A stretch of DNA of 64,000 bases from Geomonas sp. Red32 (GCF_023652955.1 NZ_JAKLOY010000012.1:88713-152712), one strand, 5' to 3'; shown: positions 45,298 through 53,906, counted from the first letter of the stretch. Notes: generated by a model not told the origin, from the sequence alone. Program-made: numbers and translations.

Positions 45298-45516
45298 ATG
45301 AAATACCAGACTCCCGGCAACGCCAGCTTTGATTCCCTTCCTCCTGAACTGGCCCCTAAACTCGTTTACGCTGAGGGCACCCTTGATGACATCTCCCCCG
45401 GCTGCGTCGTGACCGATGAACTCGGAATTAGGTACAAGGTCGGCAAGATGGCTCTAATGTGCCAGTCGCCCCGAATCGTTTACCAAGTGGTTCTCACACC
45501 TCTGCCGCAGTCGTAG
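45298..45516 (+). CDS. Hypothetical small protein of the integrated element
   Basis: 72 residues. It starts MKYQTPGNASFDSLPPEL and has a beta-rich middle (GCVVTDELGIRYKVGKMALM). AAAGGA lies upstream of the ATG. No family is recognised; possibly a small accessory or binding protein. Confidence 0.5.
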   Translation: MKYQTPGNASFDSLPPELAPKLVYAEGTLDDISPGCVVTDELGIRYKVGKMALMCQSPRIVYQVVLTPLPQS

Positions 45517-45593
45517 GAACGCCAGTTACCCAACTCCACCCCAACCCCGACGAGACCGGCCCCGCGCCGGTCTTCGCTTTTCCAGGAGATCCC

Positions 45594-45755
45594 TTGAAGC
45601 TCTTCACCGTTCACTTCGCCTTCCAACGTGAAGGCAAGACCGTCACCCGCCGTGTCACCGTCCGGGCCACGTCCAAAACAGTAGCGGAAGCCATGATCCT
45701 TGCTTGGTTGAGGGTTCAGCGCCTGACTCCATTTACTATCACCGCTGAAGCCTAA
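45594..45755 (+). CDS. Hypothetical 53-residue protein of the integrated element
   Basis: TTG start at 45594 with CAGGAG five bases upstream gives MKLFTVHFAFQREGKTVTRR followed by a short helix, AEAMILAWLRVQ. The strand-strand-helix pattern and spacing look genuine, but nothing is recognised. The frame is open further upstream without a good start. Confidence 0.45.
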   Translation: MKLFTVHFAFQREGKTVTRRVTVRATSKTVAEAMILAWLRVQRLTPFTITAEA

Positions 45756-45843
45756 CCCAGGCTTCGAAATTTCGTCTCTGGACGGCCTTTCCATCAAGAC
45801 CCACACCTCACCCTCCCCAAAAAAATGAAAAAAGGATACCGGC

Positions 45844-46131
45844 ATGATTGAACATATACTCCATCTTCCCAGGCAGCGCCGATACATGGAAGTTCGACCG
45901 GCCCAACGCCCCGGCGAATGTCCCTACTGCCACGTAGGCACTATAAGAAACCTCAAGTGCGACCGCTGCGGCGTCTTACTTCCATCCCCTAGCAGTGAGA
46001 CCAGCCCTGAAAAGTTCCGCAAGTTGTCAGCACTCAGGAAGAAGGCGCAGGCGACCGAATACCGGCCCCAGTTCGATGGCCTCTGTGACCCAGACCCGCA
46101 CAGCCTGACCGCCGCCGTCCCTTGGGGATGA
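45844..46131 (+). CDS. Zinc-ribbon-like hypothetical protein of the integrated element
   Basis: 95 residues. CPYC and CDRC, 13 residues apart, form a plausible zinc ribbon (about residues 25-43). The rest is basic and low in structure. AAAGGA precedes the ATG. No family assigned; DNA or RNA binding is a guess from the ribbon. Confidence 0.5.
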   Translation: MIEHILHLPRQRRYMEVRPAQRPGECPYCHVGTIRNLKCDRCGVLLPSPSSETSPEKFRKLSALRKKAQATEYRPQFDGLCDPDPHSLTAAVPWG

Positions 46132-46205
46132 GGAGTGAGCGTTGCCATGTTGACCGCAGGATGTTATAAGCGATCAAGCCAGAACTACCGTTACTGGAGG
46201 TGCTC

Positions 46206-46736
46206 ATGAACAAAGTTACTCTTAAAAGCAGTATGGACATGTTGCAGTCCGTCTCGTTGATCCTCGGCATGGCTTTCATTTGCTTCCAGGTCTACAACAT
46301 GAGCCGGAGTTACCGTGCAGACCAGATGGTGAAGTCGGCTGACTTCGTAATGAAAATCAGTGAGGAGCTACGAAAGGCCCGTTACGACAAGATCACCAAC
46401 GCGATCCAGGACCACGACGGCAAGTACCCAATCCTTGCCACCAAAGTACACCAGGGCTTCCCAGAGCACCTGCTAGACGAGTATCTAGGCAACTTCGAGA
46501 CGTTAGGCAATTTGGTCAAGGACGGCGTCATCACGAAGAAGATGGCCTACAATGAACTGAGTTACGATGTCGAGGCGGCTTGGTCAAATGAGGACGTGCG
46601 TAGGTTCATCCGGGACCAGCGCAAGGAAAACAAGGTCAGGGATAGGGAGGATGCGTTCTACACCGGATTTGAGTACCTAGCTAGGGAGTGCTTCAAGCAG
46701 GATGGTAAACCCTTACCTGGCCTGGATAAGGAATGA
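46206..46736 (+). CDS. Single-pass membrane protein of the integrated element, unknown function
   Basis: 176 residues from ATG at 46206, with GGAGG five bases upstream. One membrane segment (VSLILGMAFICFQVYNM) is followed by a long cytoplasmic helical domain rich in charged residues (DFVMKISEELRKARYDKITNAI). The layout is like DUF4760-type proteins, but this is not certain. It might serve in exclusion or defence; no direct support. Confidence 0.55.
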   Translation: MNKVTLKSSMDMLQSVSLILGMAFICFQVYNMSRSYRADQMVKSADFVMKISEELRKARYDKITNAIQDHDGKYPILATKVHQGFPEHLLDEYLGNFETLGNLVKDGVITKKMAYNELSYDVEAAWSNEDVRRFIRDQRKENKVRDREDAFYTGFEYLARECFKQDGKPLPGLDKE

Positions 46737-46767
46737 GAAGAGCCAGGGAGAACCCCGGCTCTCTAGC

Positions 46768-47328
46768 CTACGCCTTCAGCAGCTTGTAAATCGACTCTCG
46801 ACTAATCCCCAGATCCGAAGCGATTTTTGTTTTCTTCTCGCCTGCCTCAACCCGCTCCTTGATCCTTAGCACCATGTCCTCGGTGATAGACTTCTTGCGG
46901 CCCTTTCCCTTGTACCCGCCTGCTGCCTTCTTCAGCTCGATCCCCTCCCGCTGCCTGGACTTGATAAGCGCTCTCTCGAACTCAGCGAAGCTACCCAGCA
47001 TCTTCAGCATCAGCTCCTTGAAGGGATCATCGTTCCCGGCGAAGGTAAAGCTCTCCTTGACGAACTGAACAAGCACCCCCTTACTGGTCAACTCCTTCAC
47101 GATGTCCAGGAGGTCCACCAGATTACGGGCCAAGCGGTCCATGCTGTGAACCACTACCGTGTCACCATTCCTGGCGTGCCTAATCAATCGCTCCAATTCG
47201 GGGCGATTACGGTCCTTGCCGCTCACCCTGTCCTCGAACACCTCGTCAAGCTCTAGCCCCTCAAGCTGGCGTGCCGTGTTCTGGTCTGTGCTGCTTACCC
47301 TCTTGTAGCCGATAACCTGACCTTTCAT
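46768..47328 (-). CDS. Serine resolvase/invertase
   Basis: 186 residues. Catalytic Ser is in GYKRVSSTDQNTARQLEGL (about residue 12). The conserved Arg residues are in HSMDRLARNLVDLLDIV and FAEFERALIKSRQREGI. A C-terminal helix-turn-helix (KTKIASDLGISRESIYKLL) binds DNA. Size and order match Tn3-type resolvases and Hin-like invertases. AGGAGG lies six bases before the ATG. Repeats upstream (47353-47472) look like its res site. Confidence 0.92.
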   Translation of the reverse strand: MKGQVIGYKRVSSTDQNTARQLEGLELDEVFEDRVSGKDRNRPELERLIRHARNGDTVVVHSMDRLARNLVDLLDIVKELTSKGVLVQFVKESFTFAGNDDPFKELMLKMLGSFAEFERALIKSRQREGIELKKAAGGYKGKGRKKSITEDMVLRIKERVEAGEKKTKIASDLGISRESIYKLLKA

Positions 47329-47352
47329 GTTAGCCCTCCTGGCAACCAAAGC

Positions 47353-47472
47353 GTGTAAAAACAGTCTAAGACCTTTTAGGCATATTGTCAATAAAATAAA
47401 ATACCAACCGTTTTTACACATGGATAGTGTGTATTAAACGTGTGGCCCAGCGGTACACCGTTTTTACACACG
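47353..47472. promoter_or_regulatory. Putative res/crossover repeats upstream of the resolvase
   Basis: CCGTTTTTACACA occurs at 47408-47420 and, extended to CCGTTTTTACACACG, at 47458-47472, exactly 50 bp apart. An inverted GTGTAAAAAC lies at 47353-47362. Such arrays match the multi-site res regions bound by serine resolvases and may also autoregulate the gene. Confidence 0.6.
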
Positions 47473-47605
47473 CCGGAGCCAGCTACTCAGCAGATCGACC
47501 TTGAGAAGATCCCGAGGTGATGTTAGGATAGGCACCTGAACGAGCCAGAGTCGAAAGCTGTGGCTGACAAGGAGCGGAAGCTCCAACTACTTCGGGAGGA
47601 GAGTT

Positions 47606-48094
47606 ATGAAGACCTACACCCAGATTGCATCAACCCTTTACGATGAGCAGCAGCCTGTCGGGTACCTTGGCCGGGGTACACACTATTCAGTCCTCAGTAC
47701 AATCACCTGGATCTCGGCAACGGGTGAGAGACTGGACAAACCCCACCGGCATCACATGGCCGTAATTTGGGATGAGGATCATGATGAACGTGTCATCAAG
47801 GTCATTGAGCGAATCTACAAAGAGGGACTACTCGCGTCCGTGCTTTTCATCGGAGAACGGAAAGGAAGCCTTACAGTTCTGACGGCTGGTGCTCCGTCGG
47901 CTATTTATATTGAGGGTATCCGAGAGCACGGACAGCCTGCCGATGAGCATGACGAAGACTGGTGGGATTCGCATGTGCATCAATTTGGCGACCCGGAGGC
48001 GAGCGGCTATATTATCCATGCTGAAGATGAAAGAGTCGATCTTTACCTTAGAAATATCCTGAGCCTATGGCGACTGGGTATTCATCCTTTGTAG
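47606..48094 (+). CDS. Hypothetical protein of the integrated element
   Basis: 162 residues with GGGAGGAGAG before ATG. Acidic and rich in His, Trp and Asp (DKPHRHHMAVIWDEDHDERVIK, then ADEHDEDWWDSHVHQF). The middle has a beta-alpha pattern (LLASVLFIGERKGSLTVLTAG). No family recognised. Convergent with a small membrane protein gene and followed by a terminator. Confidence 0.55.
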   Translation: MKTYTQIASTLYDEQQPVGYLGRGTHYSVLSTITWISATGERLDKPHRHHMAVIWDEDHDERVIKVIERIYKEGLLASVLFIGERKGSLTVLTAGAPSAIYIEGIREHGQPADEHDEDWWDSHVHQFGDPEASGYIIHAEDERVDLYLRNILSLWRLGIHPL

Positions 48095-48120
48095 GAAGCC
48101 GGAAGGGACAATTTTGACGC

Positions 48121-48158
48121 AAGAAGGGCCGCTCCCGATCAAGGAAGCGGCCCTTCTT
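48121..48158. terminator. Rho-independent terminator between convergent genes in the element
   Basis: 13-bp perfect arms (48121-48133, 48146-48158) with a 12-nt loop. T- and A-rich flanks on both sides suggest it works in both directions. Confidence 0.8.
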
Positions 48159-48162
48159 CCTT

Positions 48163-48306
48163 CTATAGCTTCAAGCTCAACACATACACCAACAAGCTGA
48201 CGCACCCACCGTTGAACATTGAGAAGACATGCCACCCGCGCCGGTAACTCCAGATCCCGACAGCGACGTGGAGGAGGGCCAAGCAGCCGAAGAAGAGAAA
48301 TCGCAC
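48163..48306 (-). CDS. Small two-helix membrane protein of the element
   Basis: 47 residues from GTG at 48306 (GAGGG upstream). VRFLFFGCLALLHVAVGIW and FNGGCVSLLVYVLSL form two membrane helices joined by a short basic turn. It lies just after the integrase gene's 3' end. No family recognised; a holin- or toxin-like role is possible but unsupported. Confidence 0.45.
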   Translation of the reverse strand: MRFLFFGCLALLHVAVGIWSYRRGWHVFSMFNGGCVSLLVYVLSLKL

Positions 48307-48457
48307 GTTTTGACCCTCACCTACCCCTGGACCGCCGCCCAAAGTGCCGCCAGAAGCTAAATTGGGAAGCCCCAGGTGGGGGCGGGGTCGAAATGGCACC
48401 GCACCTCGCGACGCGCGGTCCCTTACGTCCACGCCCGAAAAAAGAAAATAAATGTTA

Positions 48458-50209
48458 TTAAAAAAATAGCTCTTGCGCTCTGCCTTCCAGCTTGTCCAGG
48501 TCGATATGCTCAAGGCGCATCTTCTCCGTTATCTCCTTCAACGTTTCGGCCTTGGTCCTCTTAGTATACCGGGCCGTCGTGCTCCTGCCGGTTGAGTGAC
48601 CCATCATATCCGAAGTGATCTTGAAATCCTCGGTCACATCGAAGACGTTACCGGCAAAGTTGTGCCGGAGCGAGTAGAGGCACTTTCCTTTGTCCGTGGT
48701 CACGTACTTCGGTTCAAAGCCCAGGCTCGGTGTCGCCTTGTTCCGTTCCTCGCGGTTGTACCAAACGCTGAAGCTCCTGGAACTGTCCTGGAACAGCTTT
48801 GGCCTCTTCAACTTGTCAACCCACTCCAGGAAACCCAGCAGCAAGAGGGAGTCGCAGATTGCAACCGGCCTTATGGTCGCCTTCGTCTTTCCGGCCCTGA
48901 GTCTAAAGATCCAGGTTCCCTTATCGGTCTGGCAGATGTCCTCTTTGGTTAGTGCGGTGATGTTACCGAGGCGAAAGCCATGGAAGAGGGCAATTAGGAT
49001 CAACCAGAACCGCTCTGGGTGGGGGGCTCCTTTAATCCAAAGGGGCTGCGTGCAGATAGCGTCGATCAAGCGCTTTACATCCTCGGTCTCGTATGCGAGG
49101 CGCTCATCTTCTGCGGCAGTATTAGTTTCAAATTTTTCCCCCTGGTAGACGTTGGTTGCTTTAAAAAGCATTTCAAACTTACTGGCGTACTCTACAACCT
49201 TTCTAGCACGAACAATGTAGTTGTTAGCGGTCTTGAGGCCAATTACCCTGTATTGTTTCCCTGATTTTAGGATTTGATGAATTGATTTGTCACCGAACCT
49301 TTGCTGCTTGTTCAATGGGTATTTTAGTAAAATTGTCTTAAGTTTTGTTACAGACTCCATCGAGTTGAACTGAGCTATACTGATGTTGCCAAAGATCGCC
49401 AGAAGCTCGCGGCATTCTACCTCCATATCATCCTTGCTGCCTTGAGTTACATTTGGCTTGGATACCAGATAGTGCTCTTTATACTTCTCTAACACCGTCT
49501 TCAGGTCATGGTAGCCGCCCTCAAGTTCTTTCGTGACCTTCTGTTGCAGGGACTCCAGCAACGACCACTCGCCACGCAGCATTGCGCTCTGCGTTTCATA
49601 GATGACCTTATCAGCGTTAGTTAGCTGTAATCCTAAGACCTCGCAGTCCTGCGGGGTCATCTTGATCCGCTTCCTTAGTAGCTTCTCTGCCACTCGCTTT
49701 ACCGTGAAGTGGGCGAAGGGAGAAATGGCTTTCAGAGGGAGTCCTGCTTTCAACATCCCTGCCCATTTGTCGCTGGTCTCGGTGCTCTCCTGAAGGTTCT
49801 GCCTTGGTGTGGCCCCTCGGTGCTCTGCGACCAGGTCTTTCATCTGCTCCCATTCAACATGGCCTCTGGCGCAGTCATCAAAGATCTTCGAGACGCCAAG
49901 GCTGTCCTTCTCGGTGCCGGTGAACGTCTGGTTCGTTGCCGCCGCGTGTAACGCTGTTGCATGGCTGTTCAGGTACTGGTTTACAAGTCGCTGTTGGAGT
50001 TCCTTCGATAACATGCCGGTCCTCAGTTGCAGGTATAGTTGCTGGGTCCGGTATTCTAACGCAATCGCGGCTATCCGTGCATCCTTTTCGTTATCGGTCT
50101 TGAGGCTTTTCCAGATAAAAGGGGAGGGGAAACAAGGGAGGAGGTCAAAAGGAACGCGGCAGCGGTAGATATACCGGCTGCCGCGTTTGATGAGGTGCTT
50201 CGTTTGCAT
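48458..50209 (-). CDS. Tyrosine recombinase/integrase with DUF6538-like N-terminus
   Basis: 583 residues. The N-terminal RGSRYIYRCRVPFDL segment is the DUF6538-type arm-binding start. The C-terminal catalytic domain has Arg in HGFRLGN, Lys in AGKTKA, YSLRHNFA (the usual HxxR box, with Tyr in place of the first His), GHSTGRSTTARYTK with the second His and the nucleophile Tyr. ATG at 50209 has AGGAGC upstream. It lies 77 bp from tRNA-Val on the same strand, the expected position for an integrase that uses the tRNA 3' end. Confidence 0.92.
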   Translation of the reverse strand: MQTKHLIKRGSRYIYRCRVPFDLLPCFPSPFIWKSLKTDNEKDARIAAIALEYRTQQLYLQLRTGMLSKELQQRLVNQYLNSHATALHAAATNQTFTGTEKDSLGVSKIFDDCARGHVEWEQMKDLVAEHRGATPRQNLQESTETSDKWAGMLKAGLPLKAISPFAHFTVKRVAEKLLRKRIKMTPQDCEVLGLQLTNADKVIYETQSAMLRGEWSLLESLQQKVTKELEGGYHDLKTVLEKYKEHYLVSKPNVTQGSKDDMEVECRELLAIFGNISIAQFNSMESVTKLKTILLKYPLNKQQRFGDKSIHQILKSGKQYRVIGLKTANNYIVRARKVVEYASKFEMLFKATNVYQGEKFETNTAAEDERLAYETEDVKRLIDAICTQPLWIKGAPHPERFWLILIALFHGFRLGNITALTKEDICQTDKGTWIFRLRAGKTKATIRPVAICDSLLLLGFLEWVDKLKRPKLFQDSSRSFSVWYNREERNKATPSLGFEPKYVTTDKGKCLYSLRHNFAGNVFDVTEDFKITSDMMGHSTGRSTTARYTKRTKAETLKEITEKMRLEHIDLDKLEGRAQELFF

Positions 50210-50284
50210 CGTTAGCTCCTTCAATGTGTGTGCATTATGCGATGCACCTACATTTGCTGGGACTAACTACGCAATATCTTTAAA

Positions 50285-50304
50285 TTTGGTGGGCGATACT
50301 GGGA
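50285..50304. repeat. Right attachment site, in the tRNA-Val 3' end
   Basis: Exact 20-bp copy of 43043-43062. It covers the T-stem half, acceptor and CCA end of the tRNA, so integration leaves the tRNA intact. Confidence 0.87.
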
Positions 50305-50361
50305 TCGAACCAGTGACTTCTACCGTGTGAAGGTAGCACTCTCCCGCTGAGTTAATCGCCC
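50287..50361 (-). tRNA. tRNA-Val (CAC anticodon)
   Basis: Read on the minus strand, the acceptor GGGCGAT pairs with ATCGCCC, and the CCA is encoded. The anticodon stem CTACC/GGTAG encloses the loop TTCACAC with anticodon CAC; the T-loop is TTCGATC. It decodes GUG. Its 3' end is the attachment site of the element. Confidence 0.95.
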
Positions 50362-50481
50362 GTTGAAGTGTCCTGATTAAATAACAGAAGGATTCACCGG
50401 TGTCAAGCCCTGAATCAGACGCGGTGCCGCTTTCAGTCCACCTTTGGCTTAAACGTCGTTTTAAGCTGAAGGTGTTTAGCC

Positions 50482-50511
50482 TTGACAGTTTCCTTAAGCA
50501 GTTGTTATAGT
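50482..50511 (+). promoter_or_regulatory. Promoter upstream of cobO
   Basis: TTGACA (50482-50487) and TATAGT (50506-50511) are 18 bp apart. The leader to the cobO ATG is about 110 nt and GC-rich with small hairpins. I looked for a cobalamin-riboswitch B12 box and did not find one. Confidence 0.55.
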
Positions 50512-50627
50512 GCCGCAGTTTACGGGAGCGGCAGGCGCCGCGCCCTCCATCCCGCAGGAACAGCCGTTCCCGGCAGGGGAGGGGAGGGATCCCCGCAATC
50601 TTCCTACCTTACCCCCGAGGATGGCGC

Positions 50628-51158
50628 ATGAAACTGGAACAAGGTCTCATTCAGGTGTATACCGGCAACTGCAAGGGAAAGACCACGGCTTCGCTGGGAC
50701 TGGCCCTGCGGGCGGTGGGACGCGAGCTCATGGTCTGCATGATCCAGTTCATGAAAGGGGGTGGCCCCTACGGCGAGCAGATGGCCGCCGAGAAACTCGC
50801 CCCCTACCTCACCATCATCCAGACCGGCCGCCGCGGGTGGGTCAACAAGGACAACCCTGCCGACGCCGACAAGCAGCTGGCCGCCGAGGCGCTGGAGTTG
50901 GCCAGAAAAACCGTGATGGGGGGAGAGTACGACCTGGTGATCCTCGACGAGATCAACGGGGCGGTCTCCATGGGACTCGTGCCGGTCGAGGACGTGCTCG
51001 ACCTGATGAAAAACAAGCCCCCCCAGGTCGAGCTGGTGATGACCGGGAGAAACGCCGACGAGCGGATCATCGAGGCGGCCGACCTGGTCACCGAGATGCG
51101 CGAGGTGAAGCATTACTACAAGGCCGGGGTCAAGGCCCGGGTCGGCATCGAGATGTAG
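50628..51158 (+). CDS. cobO: Cob(I)yrinic acid a,c-diamide adenosyltransferase
   Basis: 176 residues, BtuR/CobO/CobA family; transfers adenosyl from ATP to cobalt(I) corrinoid. The P-loop-like YTGNCKGKTTAS is at residues 11-22, MIQFMKGG lies in the corrinoid-binding part, and the ILDEIN Walker-B box in the middle. The protein is short and lacks extra domains. It lies just before a B12-dependent mutase subunit, which needs its product adenosylcobalamin. Confidence 0.93.
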   Translation: MKLEQGLIQVYTGNCKGKTTASLGLALRAVGRELMVCMIQFMKGGGPYGEQMAAEKLAPYLTIIQTGRRGWVNKDNPADADKQLAAEALELARKTVMGGEYDLVILDEINGAVSMGLVPVEDVLDLMKNKPPQVELVMTGRNADERIIEAADLVTEMREVKHYYKAGVKARVGIEM

Positions 51159-51274
51159 GGAGAGATTCACCCCTTGTAACGATTAACCCCATCCTCACCC
51201 CGGCCCTCCCCTGAAGGGGAGCGTTTGCGGGAGCGGGAAAATTCTTAATACCAAGGAAATTCAGGAGGTGTGCC

Positions 51275-51679
51275 ATGGCTGAGAGGAGATTACGTATTCT
51301 GGTAGGGAAGCCCGGGCTGGACGGCCATGACAGGGGAGCCAAGATCATCGCACGTGCGTTCCGCGACGCCGGCTTCGAAGTCATCTATACCGGTCTGCAC
51401 CAGACCCCGGAGCAGATCGTTTCCGCCGCTATCCAGGAGGACGTCGACCTGATCGCCCTTTCCATCCTCTCCGGCGCCCACAACACCCTGCTTCCCGCCG
51501 TTTACGAGCTGATGAAGGAGAAGAAGGCCGAGGACATCGTGCTGATGGCCGGTGGCGTCATCCCCGAGACCGACATCCCCGGCCTCAAGGCCGCCGGCAT
51601 CCGCGAAGTCTTCACCCCCGGCACCTCCACCGAGACCATCGTGGAGTGGGTCCGCACCAAAGTAACGCCCCGGGCGTAA
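51275..51679 (+). CDS. Cobalamin B12-binding domain protein (methylmalonyl-CoA mutase small/C-terminal subunit type)
   Basis: 134 residues comprising just the B12-binding domain. The base-off ligand motif is DxHxxG in [10 protein letters not shown] (Asp16, His18, Gly21). Downstream blocks [14 protein letters not shown] and [18 protein letters not shown] with the final [14 protein letters not shown] match mutase C-terminal domains. The catalytic TIM-barrel subunit is not in the window. With meaB next, methylmalonyl- or a related acyl-CoA mutase is likely. GGAGG precedes the ATG. Confidence 0.9.
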   Translation: MAERRLRILVGKPGLDGHDRGAKIIARAFRDAGFEVIYTGLHQTPEQIVSAAIQEDVDLIALSILSGAHNTLLPAVYELMKEKKAEDIVLMAGGVIPETDIPGLKAAGIREVFTPGTSTETIVEWVRTKVTPRA

Positions 51680-51780
51680 CTCCCCAACTTCCGCTTGCGA
51701 ACCACACATCCCCCCCTCACCCCCTTTCCCAAAGGGGGGTGAGGAACGTCTAGAAACCAGAACCTGTTTTTGGAGCTTGT

Positions 51781-52722
51781 ATGTTAGCAGAACGTGTCCT
51801 TGACGGCGACGTGCGGGCAGCCGCGCGCCTGATGCGGGATATCGACGACCGGATGAAGAGCGCGGTCGACGAGTTGAAGGTTCTCTATCCCCACACCGGC
51901 AACGCCTTCATCATCGGCCTCACCGGCCCCCCGGGCGCGGGCAAGTCCACCCTCGTCGACCAGATCGTGGCCGGTTTCCGGAAGAAGGACCTCCTGGTCG
52001 GCGTGGTCGCCATCGACCCCACCAGCCCCTTTTCGGGCGGCGCCATCCTGGGCGACCGTATCCGCATGAACCGCCACGCCGACGATGCCGGCGTCTTCAT
52101 CCGCTCGCTGGGTACCCGCGGCGCGCTGGGCGGGCTTTCCCGCTCCACCACCGACGTCGTCAACGTCATGGACGCCATGGGGATGGACGTCGTCATCATC
52201 GAGACGGTAGGGGTAGGGCAGGACGAGGTCGACATCGTCTCCGCCGCCCACACCACCGCCGTGGTCATGGTTCCCGGTTTGGGCGACGACATCCAGGCGA
52301 TCAAGGCCGGTATCCTCGAGATCGGCGATATCTTCGTGGTCAACAAGGCCGACCGCGACGGCGCCGACCGCACCGCCCGCGAACTCTCCGCCATGCTCGA
52401 GATGCGCCACCCCGAGGAAGGTGAATGGTTCCCGCAGGTGCTCAAGACCGAGGGGAGCCGCGGCGTCGGCATCGACGAACTGATCGCCGAATTCGACCGG
52501 CACCACGATTTCCTGAAAACCTCCGGCCACCTCCAGCGCCTCACCGAGGAACGCAACGCCAAGCTCTTCACCGATACCCTCCGGGATCAGCTGTTCGAGG
52601 CCGTCTTCGGCGCCATCAAGGAGGACGGCACCTACCGCCAGATCCTCGATGGCCTGCGCGAGCGGACCACCGATCCCTACACCGCGGTAGAACGGGTGCT
52701 CGCGCAAAGCTCTTTTTCTTGA
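51781..52722 (+). CDS. meaB: Methylmalonyl-CoA mutase-associated GTPase MeaB (ArgK family)
   Basis: 313 residues. The P-loop is GLTGPPGAGKST (about residues 46-57), VVAIDPTSPFSGGAILGDRIRM is the switch region, ETVGVGQDE the Walker-B part, and NKAD the guanine motif. MeaB protects the mutase and gates cofactor loading. The cobO / B12 domain / meaB order supports an adenosylcobalamin-dependent mutase system. GGAG precedes the ATG. Confidence 0.95.
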   Translation: MLAERVLDGDVRAAARLMRDIDDRMKSAVDELKVLYPHTGNAFIIGLTGPPGAGKSTLVDQIVAGFRKKDLLVGVVAIDPTSPFSGGAILGDRIRMNRHADDAGVFIRSLGTRGALGGLSRSTTDVVNVMDAMGMDVVIIETVGVGQDEVDIVSAAHTTAVVMVPGLGDDIQAIKAGILEIGDIFVVNKADRDGADRTARELSAMLEMRHPEEGEWFPQVLKTEGSRGVGIDELIAEFDRHHDFLKTSGHLQRLTEERNAKLFTDTLRDQLFEAVFGAIKEDGTYRQILDGLRERTTDPYTAVERVLAQSSFS

Positions 52723-52816
52723 CCGACGCGGCTAATAGTGCTACTTACAACGAGAATGGGGCAACGACTGCCCCATTATTCGTTTGTCGTCAGTCGCTGT
52801 CGGGAGATTTGCCAGG

Positions 52817-53824
52817 ATGTTACGCAAGTTGCTGTACGTGTTGTTGCCGTTTGTCGCTTTTGCCATCGTCGTCTACAAACCGCTGGCCACCTCGATGCCG
52901 GGGCCGAATCCGCTCGATCCCGCCCATGAAGACCTCACCCGTTTCGAATATCCAAGCCTCGCCCAGGTAAAGTGGCACCCCCACTTCGTCCTTCCCGAAG
53001 AAACCCTGGAATCCCTCTTCGGCAACGACTGGCCCACGGTTGCCCGTTTCAACCGCATCGACCGCCGCCACGTCTACCCCGGCATGACCATCAGGGTCCC
53101 CGACGACATGGCCGCCGCCCGCAACTACTGTCCTCTCCCGCAGGAGTATCCCCCCGCACAACGCCACGCCAAGTACATCCTGATCGACCTCACCGAGCAG
53201 TGGATGGGCGCCTACGAGCACGGGAAGCTGGCCTTCTCCGCGCCGGCCGCCACCGGTGCCGCCGGGCACGAAACCCCCACCGGCCTCTTCCAGGTCGACG
53301 CCCGCGACAAGAACCACGCCTCTTCCCTCTACAAGACCGAGGACCAAAGCGGACAGTACCCGATGGACAACGCCATGCGTTTCCATGTCGGGGCCGACAA
53401 CGTCGCCTACTGGATCCACGCCCGCGATCTTCCCGGCAAACCTGCCTCCCACGGCTGTGTAGGCCTCTTCGACGAAGCGATGCAGAAGCGGGTCTACGGC
53501 GTCCCGAAAAACCCGACGCTGCTCGATTCCGAAAAATTCTTCGAGTGGGCCGGGGGAGAGCCGATCGCCATCGCCCGCCTCGAGTCGAAGGACACCAGCG
53601 AGGCCGAGGCTGCCGCCGAAAGCGAAGGCGTAAGGGGAGCCAGTGCCGGTGCCGGCATCGTGATGGCGGCCGCAGGCTCCACCGAAGTGGGGGCCAATCC
53701 CGAGGAAGGCGTGAAAGCGCCGCAGGGGGAAGGTTCCACCCGCGGGGCAGTCCTCGTCCGCAACGCACCGGTGGTGGAGGTACGGGGCGCTATTCCGAAG
53801 TACCTGGCGGTGGCCGGCCGCTGA
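52817..53824 (+). CDS. L,D-transpeptidase (YkuD family) with LysM-like segment
   Basis: 335 residues from ATG at 52817 with AGGA upstream. An N-terminal signal or anchor (LLYVLLPFVAFAIVVY) is followed by a short LysM-like stretch (WPTVARFNRIDRRHVYPGMTIRVPDD, about 74-99). The YkuD catalytic domain (about 113-235) has the motif ASHGCVGL with nucleophile Cys. The C-terminal 80 residues are low-complexity, Ala/Glu/Gly rich. It forms 3-3 crosslinks or attaches lipoproteins to peptidoglycan. Confidence 0.88.
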   Translation: MLRKLLYVLLPFVAFAIVVYKPLATSMPGPNPLDPAHEDLTRFEYPSLAQVKWHPHFVLPEETLESLFGNDWPTVARFNRIDRRHVYPGMTIRVPDDMAAARNYCPLPQEYPPAQRHAKYILIDLTEQWMGAYEHGKLAFSAPAATGAAGHETPTGLFQVDARDKNHASSLYKTEDQSGQYPMDNAMRFHVGADNVAYWIHARDLPGKPASHGCVGLFDEAMQKRVYGVPKNPTLLDSEKFFEWAGGEPIAIARLESKDTSEAEAAAESEGVRGASAGAGIVMAAAGSTEVGANPEEGVKAPQGEGSTRGAVLVRNAPVVEVRGAIPKYLAVAGR

Positions 53825-53906
53825 CCCCTTTCATCATGAGGGGTTGCGGCGGTTGGGATAGCGTCTACTATTTACAAACCATCACAGCCCGACGAAAGGG
53901 AGTCGC

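Larger units (their letters stand above)
43043..50304. mobile_element. Integrated genetic element at tRNA-Val, about 7.2 kb
   Basis: The 20-bp sequence TTTGGTGGGCGATACTGGGA occurs at 43043-43062 and again at 50285-50304, where it overlaps the 3' end of an intact tRNA-Val. Between them lie a tyrosine recombinase next to the tRNA, a serine resolvase, a Rep_trans-like initiator and small unknown genes. The codon use is less GC-biased than the backbone. This is the classic structure of tRNA-targeted integration. No capsid, portal, relaxase or type IV secretion genes are seen, so it is either a small integrative plasmid, a phage satellite or a degenerate island. Confidence 0.88.

Noticed and set aside
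50400..50627. Cobalamin riboswitch upstream of cobO
   Set aside because: No B12-box-like or core conserved segments were found in the leader.
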